A stretch of 64,000 nucleotides of DNA from an uncultured Granulosicoccaceae bacterium (lineage in GTDB: Bacteria > Pseudomonadota > Gammaproteobacteria > Granulosicoccales > Granulosicoccaceae), in contig CALISD010000120.1 in NCBI GenBank assembly GCA_938041955.1, positions 1 through 64,000 of the forward strand, read 5' to 3'. The notes under the pieces were generated by a model that had not been told where the DNA came from, did no database searches, and worked only from the letters and a program-made list of their open reading frames with translations. The translations under genes were made by a program, and so were the position numbers. This document shows, piece by piece, positions 36,708 to 46,256 of the stretch (position 1 is the stretch's first letter; every line of letters starts with the position of its first letter).

Positions 36708-38630
36708 CTACTGTGATTTACGAACCCGTAAATACCACTCCGCTAACAGGCGAACTTGTTTTTCAGTATAACCACGCTCAACCATACGCTTGACGAATTC
36801 ATCATGCTTTTTCTGATCATCGCCAGATGATTTGGTGTTGAATGAAATAACCGGCAGCAAATCTTCAGTGCTTGAGAACATTTTCTTCTCGATAACACTG
36901 CGCAGCTTTTCATAGCTGGTCCAACTGGGGTTACTGCCGTTATTATTGGCGCGCGCCCGCAAAACAAAATTGACAATTTCATTACGGAAGTCTTTCGGGT
37001 TGCTAATACCCGCCGGTTTTTCAATTTTTTCCAACTCTTCATTCAACGAAACACGATCAAACATCTCACCCGTTTCAGGGTCACGATATTCCTGATCCTG
37101 AATCCAGAAATCAGCGTAGGTGACATAGCGATCAAACAGGTTTTGCCCGTATTCTGAATATGACTCAAGATAGGCGGTTTGAATTTCCTTGCCAATAAAA
37201 TCAATATAACGCGGCGCGAGAAATTCTTTTATATGACCCATGTAGCGACCATGAATTTCTTTAGAAAACTGTTCCTTCTCAATTTGTTGTTCTAATACAT
37301 ATAACAGATGCACCGGGTTGGCGGCGATCTCCGAAGCATCAAAGTTAAATACTTTGGACAATATTTTAAAAGCAAAACGGGTCGATAAACCGTTCATACC
37401 TTCATCAACACCTGCCGAATCACGGTATTCCTGAATTGATTTAGCTTTTGGATCAGTGTCTTTTAGGTTTTCACCGTCATAGACACGCATCTTGGAATAG
37501 ATGCTTGAATTTTCAGGCTCTTTAAGTCGTGACAGAGCAATGAACTGAGCTAACATTTTTAAAGTATCCGGTGCACAGTGCGCATCGGCCAGTGAACTGC
37601 TCACAAGTAGCTTTTGATATATTTTTACTTCTTCAGATACTCTTAAGCAGTAAGGCACTTTGACAATGAAAATTCGGTCTATGAATGCTTCATTGTTCTT
37701 GTTGTTTCTAAATGTCTGCCACTCTGACTCATTCGAGTGCGCCATAATGACACCGTCAAACGGTATCGCTCCAATACTCTCTGTGCCGTTGTAGTTACCC
37801 TCTTGAGTTGCCGTAAGCAACGGATGCAAGACCTTAATAGGTGCCTTGAACATCTCAACGAATTCCATCAAGCCCTGATTGGCCAGGCACAAAGCACCTG
37901 AAAAACTGTAGGCATCAGTATCGCTTTGCGGGAAATCTTCAAGCTTTCTAATATCTACTTTACCGACAAGCGCGGAAATATCCTGGTTATTCTCGTCCCC
38001 CGGTTCGGTTTTTGAGACACTGATTTGATCAAGAATGGAAGGGTAGCGCTTGACGACACGAAACTGGCTGATATCACCACCATACTCGTGCAGTCTTTTT
38101 ACCGCCCATGGCGACATAACTGTTTGCACATAGCGAAGTGGAATACCGTAATCTTCTTCCAGAATGTCGCCATCTTCCACCGGATCAAATAGACCCAATG
38201 GTGATTCGTTAATAGGTGAGCCTTTCAGGCAATAAACGGGTTGCTGCTGCATAAGTGACTTGAGCCGCTCAGCAAGAGAAGACTTACCGCCACCGACGGG
38301 GCCAAGCAAATAGAGAATCTGCTTCTTTTCCTCTAAGCCTTGTGCCGCGTGCTTGAAATAGGAAACAATATTCTCAATCGCCTCCTCCATGCCATAGAAT
38401 TCTGAAAACGCCGGGTAACGCTTGATCACCTTGTTTGAAAATATCCGGCTGAGCCTCGGGTCTTTTGATGTGTCAATCACCTCAGGCTCGCCGATCGCCT
38501 GCAACAGGCGCTCTGCTGCTGTGGCGTAGGTGCCCGGCTCATCCTTACACAGCTGAAGATATTCCTGCAGCGAATATTCTTCCTGCTTCTTTACTTCGTA
38601 TCGTGACTGAAAATGGTTGAAGATGCTCAT
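36708..38630 (-). CDS. prkA: PrkA-family serine protein kinase / AAA+ protein (YeaG)
   Basis: The 640-aa product joins an AAA+ domain to a kinase-like C-terminal domain. Walker A is GPVGGGKS (110–117), followed by Walker B in the VIMAHSNESEW region. The N-terminal YLQLCKDEPGTYATAAERLLQAIG and the PrkA motif FEYVE..-type FVEMFKAPIKVLHPLLTATQEG are characteristic. In E. coli YeaG acts in stationary-phase and nitrogen-starvation survival, and in Bacillus PrkA affects sporulation by protease activity. A GAGG ribosome site precedes the ATG at 38630. It heads the prkA–yeaH–spoVR operon. Confidence 0.96.
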   Translation of the reverse strand: MSIFNHFQSRYEVKKQEEYSLQEYLQLCKDEPGTYATAAERLLQAIGEPEVIDTSKDPRLSRIFSNKVIKRYPAFSEFYGMEEAIENIVSYFKHAAQGLEEKKQILYLLGPVGGGKSSLAERLKSLMQQQPVYCLKGSPINESPLGLFDPVEDGDILEEDYGIPLRYVQTVMSPWAVKRLHEYGGDISQFRVVKRYPSILDQISVSKTEPGDENNQDISALVGKVDIRKLEDFPQSDTDAYSFSGALCLANQGLMEFVEMFKAPIKVLHPLLTATQEGNYNGTESIGAIPFDGVIMAHSNESEWQTFRNNKNNEAFIDRIFIVKVPYCLRVSEEVKIYQKLLVSSSLADAHCAPDTLKMLAQFIALSRLKEPENSSIYSKMRVYDGENLKDTDPKAKSIQEYRDSAGVDEGMNGLSTRFAFKILSKVFNFDASEIAANPVHLLYVLEQQIEKEQFSKEIHGRYMGHIKEFLAPRYIDFIGKEIQTAYLESYSEYGQNLFDRYVTYADFWIQDQEYRDPETGEMFDRVSLNEELEKIEKPAGISNPKDFRNEIVNFVLRARANNNGSNPSWTSYEKLRSVIEKKMFSSTEDLLPVISFNTKSSGDDQKKHDEFVKRMVERGYTEKQVRLLAEWYLRVRKSQ

Positions 38631-38691
38631 AATTTAACAGCCTCTTGGTGGCCAATTGGTTTGAACATAAAAGATCAAACATCCTGTTATA

Positions 38692-38707
38692 GTTCGCCGG
38701 AACGAAC
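38692..38707. promoter_or_regulatory. Inverted repeat upstream of prkA
   Basis: GTTCG-CCGGAA-CGAAC is a short symmetric element about 60 bases upstream of the prkA start codon. It overlaps an AT-rich TATAAC on the minus strand (38686–38691), so it could be an operator. I do not recognise the regulator, and no sigma-54 box was seen. Confidence 0.3.
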
Positions 38708-38886
38708 CGTTATTCTGCTCCTTTTTTACGAAATTTTCCCGGTGCTGGTCGGGAATTCAACAACTCCACTTTACTGTACTGCCAATAGCAGCACACAAAC
38801 GTAAAATGATCACCCTGTATAGTCTTTTGATTAAAATCAATACCCTACTTAACCCCCTGTGATCTATAGCTCATTATGAAACACTG

Positions 38887-40020
38887 TTACTGACTCGCAC
38901 CTGAAGGTTGTACAGAAGCAACCAGTTTATCCATTACTGTCGTGCGTTCTTCGGGTTGTAAATCAGCTATCTCTTGAGTCGCGCTATAAAATTTTTCAAA
39001 CGATCCTCCAGACTGTTCAAACAGCACCTGAAACGCTGGCACATAATCAGTATAAGTGGCAATCGATGCGAGTCGCGCATTGTTGAGCTCACGACTGAAC
39101 CAGTTGTCGTAACCGCCGTAGCCATTCCACGCCACTTTCAGTTGCTCATATTCCTCCTGCATTTTCTCGAACCGCTGTTTTTTCATTTTACGCATTACTT
39201 CTACCTCAACATCCGTCTCGTATAACTCGGCCAGATCATCACGAGTACCACGCAACAGATCGATGAAATCTTTCTGCCGTGCTTTTCTGGCATCCAGCTC
39301 AGCAGTCATCCGGCTATGATCTTGTTGTGGATTTTTTCGTGTTTCATTCTCCTGCCAGCGCTTCAAACCTTCGCGCTCAACAAAAGAAGCAAACGATTCA
39401 TTAAACTTACTGTCGTTAGTAACGTACAACTGTTGGTGTGCCAACTCGTGGAATAACAAGGCGGCAATAGCCGGATCACTTCTGCTCAACATGGTGTTTA
39501 ACAACGGATCCTTAAACCAGCCAAGTGTCGAGTAAGCAGTCGCTCCGTTGACCGATACATCTAAGCCTTCCTCTTGTAACGCGTCCGCATATCGCTGTGC
39601 ATCTTGCTCAGCGTAATACCCCCGGTAGGACACACATCCTGCAATGGGAAAACACCACTTTTTAGGATTAAAGGAAAACTCGTCCACAGCGACGACATTC
39701 CATGTCACATATCCTCTACCGGTATCGTAAAAGCTGGTGTAACTGTTATTGTCGGGCAACTCAAGATTGTCTATGGCAAATTGCCGTGCCTCCTGCGCGA
39801 CCTGCAAGCGATGCTTGATTTTGTCATTAACATTGGCGTCGGCGACAATCTCATCTACCGGCCGTTTACCTATGACGATGCGCATATGACCGGAAATAAT
39901 CTGCGAGTAATAACCTACTGTGCTACAACCCGTCAGAAGAGCAAGCATTACCGTTACTGACAATATTTTGCTGCTTGCGTTCAAATAAAGGCCCGCCGGC
40001 TTACTGAAATAAAATTTCAT
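38887..40020 (-). CDS. Predicted lipoprotein zinc aminopeptidase (COG4324 type)
   Basis: From the ATG at 40020 the product is 377 aa with a signal peptide and lipobox LTGC (MLALLTGCSTVGYYSQ). It matches a family of predicted aminopeptidases by its blocks YSQIISGHMRI, WCFPIAGCVSYRGYY and STLGWFKDPLLNTML, and by the zinc motif HELAH in LLFHELAHQQLYV. The following FNESFASFVEREGL supplies the third ligand. It probably acts in the periplasm on peptides. A longer start at 40074 is open but adds a poor N-terminus before the signal. Confidence 0.88.
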   Translation of the reverse strand: MKFYFSKPAGLYLNASSKILSVTVMLALLTGCSTVGYYSQIISGHMRIVIGKRPVDEIVADANVNDKIKHRLQVAQEARQFAIDNLELPDNNSYTSFYDTGRGYVTWNVVAVDEFSFNPKKWCFPIAGCVSYRGYYAEQDAQRYADALQEEGLDVSVNGATAYSTLGWFKDPLLNTMLSRSDPAIAALLFHELAHQQLYVTNDSKFNESFASFVEREGLKRWQENETRKNPQQDHSRMTAELDARKARQKDFIDLLRGTRDDLAELYETDVEVEVMRKMKKQRFEKMQEEYEQLKVAWNGYGGYDNWFSRELNNARLASIATYTDYVPAFQVLFEQSGGSFEKFYSATQEIADLQPEERTTVMDKLVASVQPSGASQ

Positions 40021-40128
40021 AATGTACAAATCATTGTTATATCTGGTTAACCATTTGCCTACGCGGCAAACCATTCGTTTGACAGAATTCTTAAATACGG
40101 TATCACGATTTTGAGCAAAAACACCCCC

Positions 40129-41361
40129 ATGAAAACTTACCTTGTCGGTGGTGCATTGCGCGATAAAATTTTGGCGCTACCAGTGTCTGATCGTGATTGG
40201 GTGGTAGTAGGTACGACACCAAATACCATGCAAGAAATGGGTTACCGTCAGGTAGGCAAGCACTTTCCAGTATTCCTGCATCCGGAAACCAATGAGGAAT
40301 ACGCGCTGGCACGCACCGAGCGCAAAGTATCTCCGGGCCACCAGGGCTTTGAGTTCAACACTTCGCCGGACGTCACTCTTGAAGAGGATCTACAGCGACG
40401 TGACTTGACAATCAACGCTATCGCAGAAGACAACGACGGTACCATCATCGATCCCTACGGTGGCCTTCAAGATATAGAGGCGCGTTTACTCCGACACGTA
40501 TCTCCAGCCTTCGCTGAAGACCCTCTGCGGGTATTGCGGGTGGCAAGGTTCTGCGCCAGGTTTGCACGATTGGGCTTCAGCGTTGCTGCAGAAACCATGG
40601 CACTAATGACCACGATCACCGCATCAGGTGAGTTGTCTACTCTGTCAACAGAACGCATCTGGTCAGAGTTTCAGCGCGCGCTCAGCCACCCGGATCCACA
40701 ACCATTTATCGACACACTGAAAGCGTGCGGGGCGTTATCAGTACTCTTCCCTGAGCTTGATCAGTTATACGGTGTGCCACAGGTGGCCGAACATCATCCG
40801 GAAATTGATTGCGGCATTCACAATGAAATGGTGTTGCAACAAATTTGCAGCATCAGCGATGATCCGGTCGCAAGATTCGCCGCACTATGCCACGACCTCG
40901 GCAAAGCCACCACACCGAAAGAATTACTCCCGGCACATCACGGCCATGAAGAGCGCGGAGCTGACATTGCGGAGCATTTTTCGCAGCGCTTACGAGTGCC
41001 TAACGACTATCGCCAATTAGCGGTACTGACCGCACGCTATCATTCGCACTGCCACCGTGCGCTGGAACTCAAAACCACCAGTGTATTGAAGTTAATTTCC
41101 AACCTGGACGCACTGCGCAGACCGGAACGTTTTGAGACTTTCCTGCAAGTATGCGAGGCAGATGCGCGTGGACGTAAAGGACTGGAAAATCGCCCCTACC
41201 CACAGGCCGATTTTCTTCGCGGCGCTGCCGCATCGGTCCAAGAGATTGACGCCGGTGCCATAGCTACTGCTGCCAGGCTGGCCGGGAAAGATATCGTCAA
41301 CGCGATACGCGGGGAACGCCTAATCGCATTAAAGCACTACAAAAAAAGCTATTCAATTTAA
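40129..41361 (+). CDS. cca: Multifunctional CCA tRNA nucleotidyltransferase
   Basis: This enzyme adds CCA to tRNA 3' ends. The start chosen is the ATG at 40129 because MKTYLVGGALRDKILALPVSDRDWVVVG matches the E. coli N-terminus. A TTG six codons up is also open. The nucleotidyltransferase acids lie in DRDWVVVG and LTINAIAED; RRDLTINA is also characteristic. The HD-domain motif AALCHDLGKA indicates the phosphohydrolase-bearing gammaproteobacterial form. The length of 410 aa is normal. Confidence 0.96.
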   Translation: MKTYLVGGALRDKILALPVSDRDWVVVGTTPNTMQEMGYRQVGKHFPVFLHPETNEEYALARTERKVSPGHQGFEFNTSPDVTLEEDLQRRDLTINAIAEDNDGTIIDPYGGLQDIEARLLRHVSPAFAEDPLRVLRVARFCARFARLGFSVAAETMALMTTITASGELSTLSTERIWSEFQRALSHPDPQPFIDTLKACGALSVLFPELDQLYGVPQVAEHHPEIDCGIHNEMVLQQICSISDDPVARFAALCHDLGKATTPKELLPAHHGHEERGADIAEHFSQRLRVPNDYRQLAVLTARYHSHCHRALELKTTSVLKLISNLDALRRPERFETFLQVCEADARGRKGLENRPYPQADFLRGAAASVQEIDAGAIATAARLAGKDIVNAIRGERLIALKHYKKSYSI

Positions 41362-41365
41362 ACAG

Positions 41366-41965
41366 CTACAACCGAGGCTCTCCATTACCCTCACGATCAC
41401 GCAACGGACTTTTGCGCGGAAAATGTGACCGCAGAAAATCCATTTGATCAGCCAACACACGCTTCCCCTTGAGGTAGATGTACTCTGCGTGATTAGGTCG
41501 AAATGGGATCGCCAGAAGTTTTATACCCGCTTGTTCAGGTGTTCTGCCGGCTTTATGATTATTACAACGCTTGCAAGCCGTCACCACGTTTTGCCAAACG
41601 TCTTTCCCGCCTTGAGAAAGTGGCGTGACATGATCGCGCGATAAAAGAGAGGTCATGAAATGCTGGCCGCAATACAGGCAGATATGCGCATCACGTTTGA
41701 ACAGTGTTCGATTGCTCAGTGGAGGAATGTAGGCATTGGTGAGCGTTTTATTGGTGCCGTGGGTGGCCACAATCGCGTTGACTTCAATTTCGCTGCGTTT
41801 ACCTGTGGCCGAATTAATGCCACCACGAAGCCGATAGATTGGGCTGCCAAGATAATAGGCAACCCGCCCGGCATGGTAAAAACGCACGGCGTCCTGATAA
41901 TTGATCCACTCCAGCGGCATCCCTGCTGCATCTGTCCGGAGTACCTGTTGCGATAAATCGTACAC
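41366..41965 (-). CDS. HNH endonuclease domain protein
   Basis: The 199-aa protein has an HNH nuclease core at about 93–150: CLYCGQHF, then LSRDHVTPLSQGG with the DH pair, then CKRCNNHKAGRTPEQAG. The two CxxC pairs bind structural zinc. This widely conserved form, often annotated simply as HNH endonuclease, has an N-terminal domain (LEWINYQDAVRFYHAGRVAY) not tied to any phage or toxin unit here. The start is GTG at 41965. It converges with cca with a four-base gap. Confidence 0.9.
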   Translation of the reverse strand: MYDLSQQVLRTDAAGMPLEWINYQDAVRFYHAGRVAYYLGSPIYRLRGGINSATGKRSEIEVNAIVATHGTNKTLTNAYIPPLSNRTLFKRDAHICLYCGQHFMTSLLSRDHVTPLSQGGKDVWQNVVTACKRCNNHKAGRTPEQAGIKLLAIPFRPNHAEYIYLKGKRVLADQMDFLRSHFPRKSPLRDREGNGEPRL

Positions 41966-42073
41966 AGTAAAAGCCCGAATTTGCTACACCGATACGTTAA
42001 ACCATTCAGTGAGAATAATGCAAATCTGTTATTTACACCTACCGCCTTGTAGATTTCCAGCAAAAAAAATTTA

Positions 42074-43177
42074 TCAATGCTTAAATATCTGAGCCTCTGG
42101 ATCAAAGGCTAGCCAGGCAAAAGCGAAATGCACCCCTTGATCAAGCTGTTGAAGCTGATTACCTGCGAGCTCACCCTTCTCGGCAATACCGAAAATATTC
42201 CACTCAGAGCCTGTTTCGACATCAGTCACGACGCCATCATTTAGTTCAAATGTGAGTTTTTTTTCACCTAGCACAGCACTATAAACAGCCGCTGAGGGGA
42301 TCAGACGAGACGCACTAATTTCCGCCTTATCGAGCGCTGAATTCATGTTTTCAAAAGCCAGCACAACAAACGACGTCCCTTCGAACTCTGAATTGACTAC
42401 CGGTTTATCTCTTAAAGACGTTAGATCAAAAAGTATGGTTTTATCATTTGCTCTGAGGCTCAACACTCGCTCCATCGGTCGCAGGCGCTTATCTGTTTTA
42501 CCGCGGTACAGAAAAGGTGAAGAGTTAATGTCATCGTATCCTGCATAAGGGTTACGACCGTAAGTTCGTTGATAACCGGTTTTACGTGACAGCACCCGAC
42601 CTTCAGGGTACTGTTTTTTAAAGGATTCAAACGCCACTATATTTGACGGTATTTGCTTCAGCTTTTCACCATTCATTTTCCCGATAATACCTTCGCCGGT
42701 AAATTGCTGCCACCACGATTCCGTTTGACGATCATACATAACCATATCACTCAGACGTAACCTGCCCGTGGTGCCGAAATCGTAGCGCACACCATTCAGA
42801 TCACGATCAAATACAATTGAGGCGTTGCACAAGGGACAAAATGTCACTGACACCCCTGTGTCTCCGATCTCATCATTGACTATTTCGTGCCACATCAGAA
42901 TAGACAAGGGGTAGGCTTTTGCGATACCGCCTATCTCCAACACGATAACCGGCTCTTTGTTCTGCAGCCATTCGCCGGCAGCAGCAATATCTACAAACTC
43001 TGGATCATCAATAGCTGGAATACCATCTTTAGGTGGGCCTCCAGACATAATTTCACTGTGATCTACAGAGCTATCAGTGAAGTCTGTGACCGGCCACTCT
43101 GACGAATTTGTTAGTGCAGATGCAAACCCGCTAAAAGTAATTAGCGCTGCCGCAAAAGTAGATTTAAATAGTCTCAT
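42074..43177 (-). CDS. DUF3179 domain secreted protein
   Basis: From the ATG at 43177, with GAGGTGA in front, the protein has 367 aa and a signal peptide (MRLFKSTFAAALITFSGFASA). The DUF3179 core is clear: FCPLCNASIVFDRDL with the CxxC pair, LRLSDMVMYDRQTESWWQQFTGEGI, and RTYGRNPYAGYDD. The family is common in marine bacteria and its function is unknown; the CxxC suggests redox or metal binding. It is 68 bases downstream of the VanZ gene. Confidence 0.9.
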   Translation of the reverse strand: MRLFKSTFAAALITFSGFASALTNSSEWPVTDFTDSSVDHSEIMSGGPPKDGIPAIDDPEFVDIAAAGEWLQNKEPVIVLEIGGIAKAYPLSILMWHEIVNDEIGDTGVSVTFCPLCNASIVFDRDLNGVRYDFGTTGRLRLSDMVMYDRQTESWWQQFTGEGIIGKMNGEKLKQIPSNIVAFESFKKQYPEGRVLSRKTGYQRTYGRNPYAGYDDINSSPFLYRGKTDKRLRPMERVLSLRANDKTILFDLTSLRDKPVVNSEFEGTSFVVLAFENMNSALDKAEISASRLIPSAAVYSAVLGEKKLTFELNDGVVTDVETGSEWNIFGIAEKGELAGNQLQQLDQGVHFAFAWLAFDPEAQIFKH

Positions 43178-43245
43178 CAAGTACTCACCTCGCAATTTTA
43201 AAAACATCATTAAACTCCCGCGCGGCTTCATGAGCTTTGGCACTT

Positions 43246-43653
43246 CTACAACAGGCGCCTCTCAACCCAGGGCAATATTTTATCTGCCCCGGATGCTAAA
43301 GCGATCACACCAAGCATCACACCAATCGAATTAGCCACCGCATCCAACCAATCAAAAAAACGGTAGGTTGTCATGCTTTGACCGACTTCCATTGCAACAC
43401 CCAACAACACCAACGCACAGGCTAGAATTATCCGGGAGCGTTTCGACGTAAATAATTGTCCAAACCACCCCATCAAAACGGCGTAGGCGATCAAATGATT
43501 TATCTTGTCGCCAATAGTTGACGGGACCTGTGGCAGATAAATTTCTGCAAGTGACAGATAGACAACGAAGAAAATCAATCCAATGCCTGTCAGCGACCAC
43601 CATTTTCTCAATAAGGATCCGCGCTGATCACTATTCACAGTTTGTAAAACCAC
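43246..43653 (-). CDS. VanZ family membrane protein
   Basis: The 135-aa protein has four hydrophobic segments. The VanZ-type motifs are IGDKINHLIAYAVLMGWFGQLF and MEVGQSMTTYRFFDWLDAVANSIGVMLG, the latter with the conserved Asp-x-x-Ala-Asn. The start is a GTG at 43653. Family members occur in antibiotic resistance and in many unrelated operons; the role here is unknown. It lies 41 bases from a small membrane protein gene upstream. Confidence 0.9.
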   Translation of the reverse strand: MVLQTVNSDQRGSLLRKWWSLTGIGLIFFVVYLSLAEIYLPQVPSTIGDKINHLIAYAVLMGWFGQLFTSKRSRIILACALVLLGVAMEVGQSMTTYRFFDWLDAVANSIGVMLGVIALASGADKILPWVERRLL

Positions 43654-43694
43654 GAGTCATTTATGACCAATTTTTTCCACCACAGTTCACTGAA

Positions 43695-44021
43695 CTAGAT
43701 AATTATCACGGAAACCATGGCCGTCAGTGCAATAGCAATTGTGATGTGCACAATCGGTGATATCCAAAGCAGGTGAGTCAGTTTTAATTTGTGATAGAGC
43801 GCGTACATCATCACCAATAGATTCATAACAACAATAATCAGCGAGACCAGCGAACCGACTTGCAACGCTTCATCACTCCATTTGACCTTATCTGGGCCAT
43901 CAATGAACAGACCAACTAATGCATACACCAGATAAAAACCAGACATGACCACCGGAGCAAGCAAACAGATAAATTGCCATACAGGGGATACCGGTCGTGG
44001 TCCGGCAGTGTCAGAATTCAT
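43695..44021 (-). CDS. Small three-span membrane protein, unknown
   Basis: The 108-aa protein starts MNSDTAGPRPVSPVWQF and has hydrophobic segments near 16–40, 54–73 and 85–107 (LLAPVVMSGFYLVYALVGLF, LVSLIIVVMNLLVMMYALY, HITIAIALTAMVSVIII). It is probably cotranscribed with the VanZ gene and DUF3179. I do not recognise a family. Confidence 0.7.
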   Translation of the reverse strand: MNSDTAGPRPVSPVWQFICLLAPVVMSGFYLVYALVGLFIDGPDKVKWSDEALQVGSLVSLIIVVMNLLVMMYALYHKLKLTHLLWISPIVHITIAIALTAMVSVIII

Positions 44022-44144
44022 ATATTTGATACCATGGAAGGAGAACGTGAACAGGCCATTGGCGCTGCTGACTTCCGTCGCCAGACCGCCTGATAAAACT
44101 TTTGAAGCGTTTGGTTGTCAATCATTCAGCAAGCGGAGTAATAC

Positions 44145-44573
44145 ATGCTAAAAATACCATACACAACACAGTCAAAACCAATGCAACTTTTAAAACCAAT
44201 ACTTTGCGGTATTTGCCTGATCGTGTCGTTGGCAACCGGCCTGATATTATCAGGACCTGCTGTCGCAGGTGATGCCAAAATCGTTAAAGTGGAAATTTCA
44301 ACGCTAGGTAACAACCTATACAGCGTTAGTGTAACACTGGAGCATGCAGATACCGGGTGGGATCACTATGCCAATCGTTGGGACGTGCTGGATGAAAACG
44401 GTGAGTTACTGGGCTCTCGGGTATTGGCGCATCCTCATGTAAATGAACAACCTTTTACTCGCAGTCTGCGTGTCGAGATTCCAGCTAGCGTGAAGGTGAT
44501 CACAATTGTCGCAGCAGACTCAGTACACGGTGACAACAAAGAAACTCTACAAGTGGAGGTTCCGGAATCCTAA
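44145..44573 (+). CDS. Small secreted protein, unknown
   Basis: The open frame gives 142 aa from 44145; the ATG at 44181 (MQLLKPILCGICLI) is a likely better start because it puts the hydrophobic signal at the N-terminus. Cleavage is expected near PAVAGDAK. The mature part, about 90 residues, is beta-rich with one Trp-rich stretch (TGWDHYANRWDVLDENG). It has no cysteines. The family pattern WDxYANxWDVL suggests a conserved but uncharacterised periplasmic protein. Confidence 0.65.
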   Translation: MLKIPYTTQSKPMQLLKPILCGICLIVSLATGLILSGPAVAGDAKIVKVEISTLGNNLYSVSVTLEHADTGWDHYANRWDVLDENGELLGSRVLAHPHVNEQPFTRSLRVEIPASVKVITIVAADSVHGDNKETLQVEVPES

Positions 44574-44591
44574 AAGCATCGCTTCGACTGG

Positions 44592-45779
44592 TCACAGCAA
44601 TCGCGACCAATCTGCTCTGGAAAATCCAGAGAGCGCTATATCCAAGCTTTTGGAAAAACCGATCACCATAAAGCGATCACCCATTTCCTGAGGCAGGATT
44701 ACACGCTTCAAGTCTCCGGTAGCGGCAATCTGGCCGCGTTCATCCAGCAACTTGATCTTTTCTTCAAGTCGTTCCAACACGCCAAGCGATAACATAAACT
44801 GCGAAAGCGGTGTATAGCCCTGCAACTCCAATCCCACCTCTGTGGCGGCGATTGTTACTGCGGTGAAGTCAACATCGGCGGTAATATCTTGTACGGCTGG
44901 TCGTGCAAATGGATCATCGTGTACGGCATGACGAAAAAAACAACGAAGTGTTCCATCAGACGCTGTCGGGGAGTAATAACGTCGGCGCTCCGATCCATAA
45001 TCACACACCAATACCGCCCCTGCCTCCAACATGGATGATACAGACTGCCACCAGGGAACCAACAGTGGGCAGTACTCGGACTGATAATCATCGCTAAACA
45101 CTGTTTTTACATCAGACATAATGGCAGCCACTTCAGCTTGAATTTTATCGTCCGCCACAGACTCAAAAGTAAACCCTGATTCCGTGTAATTCACCATTAA
45201 ACGTTCGGCGACACCACTTACCATCTTGAAGCGCTCAACGGCAAAAGCGTCTAACACTTCATTCGCGATCACTACCCCATTGAATTTTTCCGGCAATGAA
45301 TTAAGCCACTGTACTCGTTGAAAAACTGCAGCTGGCAATTCTGCTTTTAATACCTGCTGTTGCTGATGTTGCAAATCCGGACTGACATCCAGCATCAAGT
45401 ACCGCACTGGCAATTTGTTATTTTCATTTAATGTAAGCAACAGATCCGCCGCCAACCGGCCGCTGCCACCGCCAAGCTCTAGTAGCTCAACGGGCAACTC
45501 GCGTTCATCAAGCGCTGAAAACACCTGCTGACACTGCGTTGCAAGACACGCTGCAAAGTCGTTCGATATTTCCGGGGCGGTAACAAAGTCACCATGTGCG
45601 CCCAACTTACTGAAGCCGTTGACATAATAGCCAAGCTCGTTTTCATAGAGGCTGCGATGCATGTAGTCGCTAAACGAAATTGCTCCGAGTTGCTCTATCT
45701 CCGAGCGCAGGCGCGCGACAAACAAATCACTGATTTCTTTTTGCTCTGAACTAAAGGGCGGCAGCTCAACGGTGGCCAT
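44592..45779 (-). CDS. MidA/NDUFAF7-type SAM-dependent methyltransferase
   Basis: The 395-aa protein belongs to the MidA family; the mitochondrial member NDUFAF7 methylates an Arg of a complex I subunit, while the bacterial target is unknown. The conserved N-terminal block ISFSDYMHRSLYENELGYYV is followed by GDFVTAPEISNDFAACLA and the SAM loop LLELGGGSGRLAADLL. Motif VIANEVLDAFAVERF is also typical. It is 12 bases downstream of folB on the minus strand. Confidence 0.92.
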   Translation of the reverse strand: MATVELPPFSSEQKEISDLFVARLRSEIEQLGAISFSDYMHRSLYENELGYYVNGFSKLGAHGDFVTAPEISNDFAACLATQCQQVFSALDERELPVELLELGGGSGRLAADLLLTLNENNKLPVRYLMLDVSPDLQHQQQQVLKAELPAAVFQRVQWLNSLPEKFNGVVIANEVLDAFAVERFKMVSGVAERLMVNYTESGFTFESVADDKIQAEVAAIMSDVKTVFSDDYQSEYCPLLVPWWQSVSSMLEAGAVLVCDYGSERRRYYSPTASDGTLRCFFRHAVHDDPFARPAVQDITADVDFTAVTIAATEVGLELQGYTPLSQFMLSLGVLERLEEKIKLLDERGQIAATGDLKRVILPQEMGDRFMVIGFSKSLDIALSGFSRADWSRLL

Positions 45780-45791
45780 GCTGATACCACA

Positions 45792-46160
45792 CTAGCTCGA
45801 CACCTTTGACATGTCGCCGCGCTCGATAATCACACCGACATCACTTGCAGCTTCAATCGCATCGGGCTTATGCACGGTGACTCGTACCCACGGCACGTTA
45901 AATTCAGTTCTGACAATGGTGGCGATTTTTTCAGCGAGTGTTTCGATCAATCCAAAATTACTGTTATTGGTAAACTCAATCACCCGATCCGATATGCTCT
46001 TGTAGTTCAATGTATATTGAATATCATCAGTTTCAGCGGCTCGAGCAATATCAGTGATCATCACAAGATCTATCGAAACGTTCTGGCGAATCTCACGTTC
46101 CCAATCGTAGATACCAATCACGGGGGTGGTGCGAAGCGCGGTTAGAAATACTTTGTCCAT
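45792..46160 (-). CDS. folB: Dihydroneopterin aldolase
   Basis: FolB cleaves 7,8-dihydroneopterin to 6-hydroxymethyl-dihydropterin in folate synthesis. The product is 122 aa. The N-terminal VIGIYDWEREIRQNVSIDLVM contains the conserved Glu, and YKSISDRVIEFTNNSNFGLIETLAEKIA and VRVTVHKPDAI supply the rest of the active site with its Lys. It precedes the MidA gene. Confidence 0.93.
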   Translation of the reverse strand: MDKVFLTALRTTPVIGIYDWEREIRQNVSIDLVMITDIARAAETDDIQYTLNYKSISDRVIEFTNNSNFGLIETLAEKIATIVRTEFNVPWVRVTVHKPDAIEAASDVGVIIERGDMSKVSS

Positions 46161-46256
46161 CGTATGTAGCCTTCGGATTCCGCTATCGGAAAATTGACTG
46201 TAGAAATTCGCTAACAGTAACAGATTTAATTCTTATCAAAAGTTGGATCAATACAG

